Source of the DNA: an uncultured Eubacteriales bacterium
Lineage (GTDB): Bacteria > Bacillota > Clostridia > Oscillospirales > Oscillospiraceae
Direction of reading: 5' to 3'
NCBI GenBank assembly: GCA_900555795.1
Contig: USMP01000064.1
Coordinates: 1 to 7,289, forward strand
Length of the DNA: 7,289 bases
A program made the position numbers and the translations under genes. Numbering within the stretch: the stretch's first letter is position 1; each line of letters begins with the position of its first letter. Shown here in pieces: positions 6,801 to 7,289 of the stretch. The notes below the pieces were generated by a model that did no database searches, was not told the DNA's origin, and saw only the letters and a list, made by a program, of their open reading frames with translations.

Positions 6801-7289
6801 CCAGGAGGATGGTCCCACCGTCTATCAGGATGAGCAGCGCATTACGGTTGCCGGCATTGTCACCGCCGCCAAGAGTAAGACCACCCGCAACAACAGCCTT
6901 ATGGCCTATGTGACCGTGGAGGACGACAGCGGCTCCATAGAACTTCTATGCTTTTCCAAAACCCTGGAGAAATTCAGCGGGCTTTTGAAGGAGGGCTGTG
7001 CTGTACTCATCCGCGGGAAGCTGTCCGTCCGGGATGAGAAGCCCCCTCAGATCCTCTGTGACTGGGTGGGCTCCCTCAGCGGCGGGGCCGCTGCCCAGGA
7101 GAGTCCCGCTCCCTCCGGTGCCTCCCAGCGCCCCGGTGTGCTGACGGTGGACGGAAAGCCCGTCAGCCGGGAGACGGTGCAGGGCGTTCAGAGCTACATG
7201 ACCCTGTATTTTCTGGTGACGCTGGTGTCCGTGCTGCTGGTGGCGCTGGACAATCTGGATTTTGTCACCACTTTCACCGCCGTGATGGC
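3850..7289 (+). CDS. dnaE: DNA polymerase III subunit alpha (DnaE), 3' end not in window; last ~50 codons are not DnaE-like
   Basis: Catalytic subunit of the replicative DNA polymerase III, open for 1,146 codons to the right edge. Start ATG 3850 has an ideal AAGGAGG. An N-terminal PHP domain (about 3-210) keeps HLHVHTEYSLLDG (5-17), ITDHG (38-42), GCEVY (64-68) and TNDCHY (205-210). The polymerase core has GPGRGSAAGS (356-365), PDIDMDF (397-403) and KMDFLGLRNL from 551, giving catalytic Asp candidates D400, D402 and D553. HASTHAAGVVI (from 507) and NYAFNKAHAVCYA (from 747) are further family blocks. Helix-hairpin-helix-type sequence lies at about 806-890. The OB-fold runs from about 998 to 1077, followed by an Ala/Pro/Ser-rich linker. 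After about residue 1094 the expected C-terminal tail, which in studied DnaE contacts the clamp-loader tau subunit, is absent and TrkH-like sequence follows in frame. No internal stop or frameshift was found. Confidence 0.95.
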   Translation, partial: MSFVHLHVHTEYSLLDGFCRIDGLAKRVKELGQSAVAITDHGVMYGAIDFYRACKKEGVKPIIGCEVYVAPAGRTRFQKVHELDSDSRHLVLLCRDEEGYRNLSYMVSMAYVEGFYIKPRIDMDLLRQHSRGLVALSACLAGEIPKALVNGAYDSARAYALEMRELFGEDGFYLELQDHGIRDQAVVNQGLLRLHEETGIPLVCTNDCHYLAPEDAESHDVLLCIQTGKMLDDEGRMRYEPRNFYLRSTEEMEKLFSRYPDALANTEKIAELCNLEFTFGKYHLPEFAVPGGESAQSYIRRLCQAGFEEKYRGAHPEYRRQLDYELDMIEKMGFTDYFLIVSDFVRYAREKGIPVGPGRGSAAGSMVSYCLHITDIDPMQYNLYFERFLNPERVSMPDIDMDFGDTRRDEVVDYVRRKYGDDRVAQIVTFGTMAARGAIRDVGRVMNIPYAEVDVVAKQVPSGPNNLHITLDEALRLSKPLKELYDGDPQIKKLIDTAKALEGMPRHASTHAAGVVITKNPVYTYVPLARNDETVVCQYTMVTLEELGLLKMDFLGLRNLTVLEDAVEMVRRREPDFRLEDIPEDDQAVFDMLTAGKTSGVFQMESAGMTGVCVGLKPQSIEDLTAIVALYRPGPMESIPRFIACKHDPNLVTYKHPALEPILSVTYGCIVYQEQVIEIFRRLAGYSLGQADMLRRAMSKKKVKDIEKERGAFLRGDQERGISGCVANGIPEETAQAIYNEIYDFANYAFNKAHAVCYAVVAYQTAWFKLHHPREYMAALLTSVLDSSEKVSEYIGECKDMGIALLPPDVNRSFDSFTVEEEGIRFGLVAIKNIGRGFIQAVVREREAAGPFTGFQDFCERMYGGDINKRAVENLIRSGAFDSFGAYRSQLAAISDKLLDSIADSRRQNVDGQLDFFGMAAGPARRGSVSMVLPKIPEYTMEERMRQEREVTGLYLSGHPMNAYREAAKSAGAVHIGSIQVDFAQEDGPTVYQDEQRITVAGIVTAAKSKTTRNNSLMAYVTVEDDSGSIELLCFSKTLEKFSGLLKEGCAVLIRGKLSVRDEKPPQILCDWVGSLSGGAAAQESPAPSGASQRPGVLTVDGKPVSRETVQGVQSYMTLYFLVTLVSVLLVALDNLDFVTTFTAVM
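7135..7289 (+). other. TrkH/KtrB-like potassium uptake protein fragment fused in frame to dnaE (probable chimera)
   Basis: From about codon 1096 of the dnaE frame the protein changes character: GVLTVDGKPVSRETVQGVQ, then a hydrophobic stretch SYMTLYFLVTLVSVLLVAL, then DNLDFVTTFTAVM at the edge. This pattern (basic/polar lead with DGKxV, a membrane helix beginning Y-x-x-x-Y, then L-D-x-x-T-x-F-T/S-A-V) matches the C-terminal region of TrkH/KtrB potassium transporters, just before the last pore-loop segment (typically NNxGPG). A membrane helix has no place in DnaE. The linker before it (GGAAAQESPAPSGASQRP) still fits DnaE, so the junction lies near 7130-7140, within a few bases. CCGGTG occurs at 7115-7120 and 7133-7138. 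The segment is about 155 bp and sits exactly at the window end, which suggests a mis-joined read; a genuine rearrangement is possible. Confidence 0.7.

Overview
This 7.3-kb GC-rich window has all its genes on the + strand. It reads as a chromosomal housekeeping locus of a GC-rich Bacillota (Firmicutes), most likely a clostridial gut-type lineage such as Oscillospiraceae. That placement rests on the murB-rapZ-yvcK-whiA order, strong GGAGG-type ribosome binding sites, a whiA gene in a Gram-positive setting, and a DnaE with a PHP domain that keeps its metal ligands. The genus is inference. No transposase, phage gene, CRISPR array, rRNA or tRNA was seen.

Layout: (1) 2-319, the C-terminal part of MurB (peptidoglycan precursor synthesis), cut by the left edge. 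(2) 349-1209, RapZ/YvcJ, a P-loop nucleotide-binding protein linked to amino-sugar control. (3) 1226-2257, YvcK/CofD-like factor, linked to carbon flux and cell-wall synthesis. (4) 2258-2433, a 176-bp gap, the largest in the window, with two mutually exclusive hairpins and a small stem next to the whiA ribosome binding site. (5) 2434-3327, WhiA. (6) 3340-3786, a small cysteine-rich putative redox protein of the C_GCAxxG_C_C family. (7) 3850 to the right edge, dnaE, the DNA polymerase III alpha subunit, open to the end of the window.

Genes 1-3 and 5-6 are tightly spaced, and no Rho-independent terminator was found anywhere, so one or two long transcripts are plausible. MurB, RapZ and YvcK together connect UDP-amino-sugar and peptidoglycan supply with carbon status. 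WhiA adds a link to division and chromosome behaviour, and dnaE to replication.

The most unusual signal is at the right end. After the OB-fold and a Pro/Ala/Ser-rich linker, the dnaE frame loses the expected DnaE C-terminal tail. From about 7135 it continues, in frame, into what looks like the C-terminal part of a TrkH/KtrB-type potassium uptake protein. The foreign segment is only about 155 bp and ends at the window edge. A chimeric terminal read is therefore the leading explanation, with a genuine rearrangement as the alternative. I found no convincing novel multi-gene system; the rest is a recognisable conserved locus.
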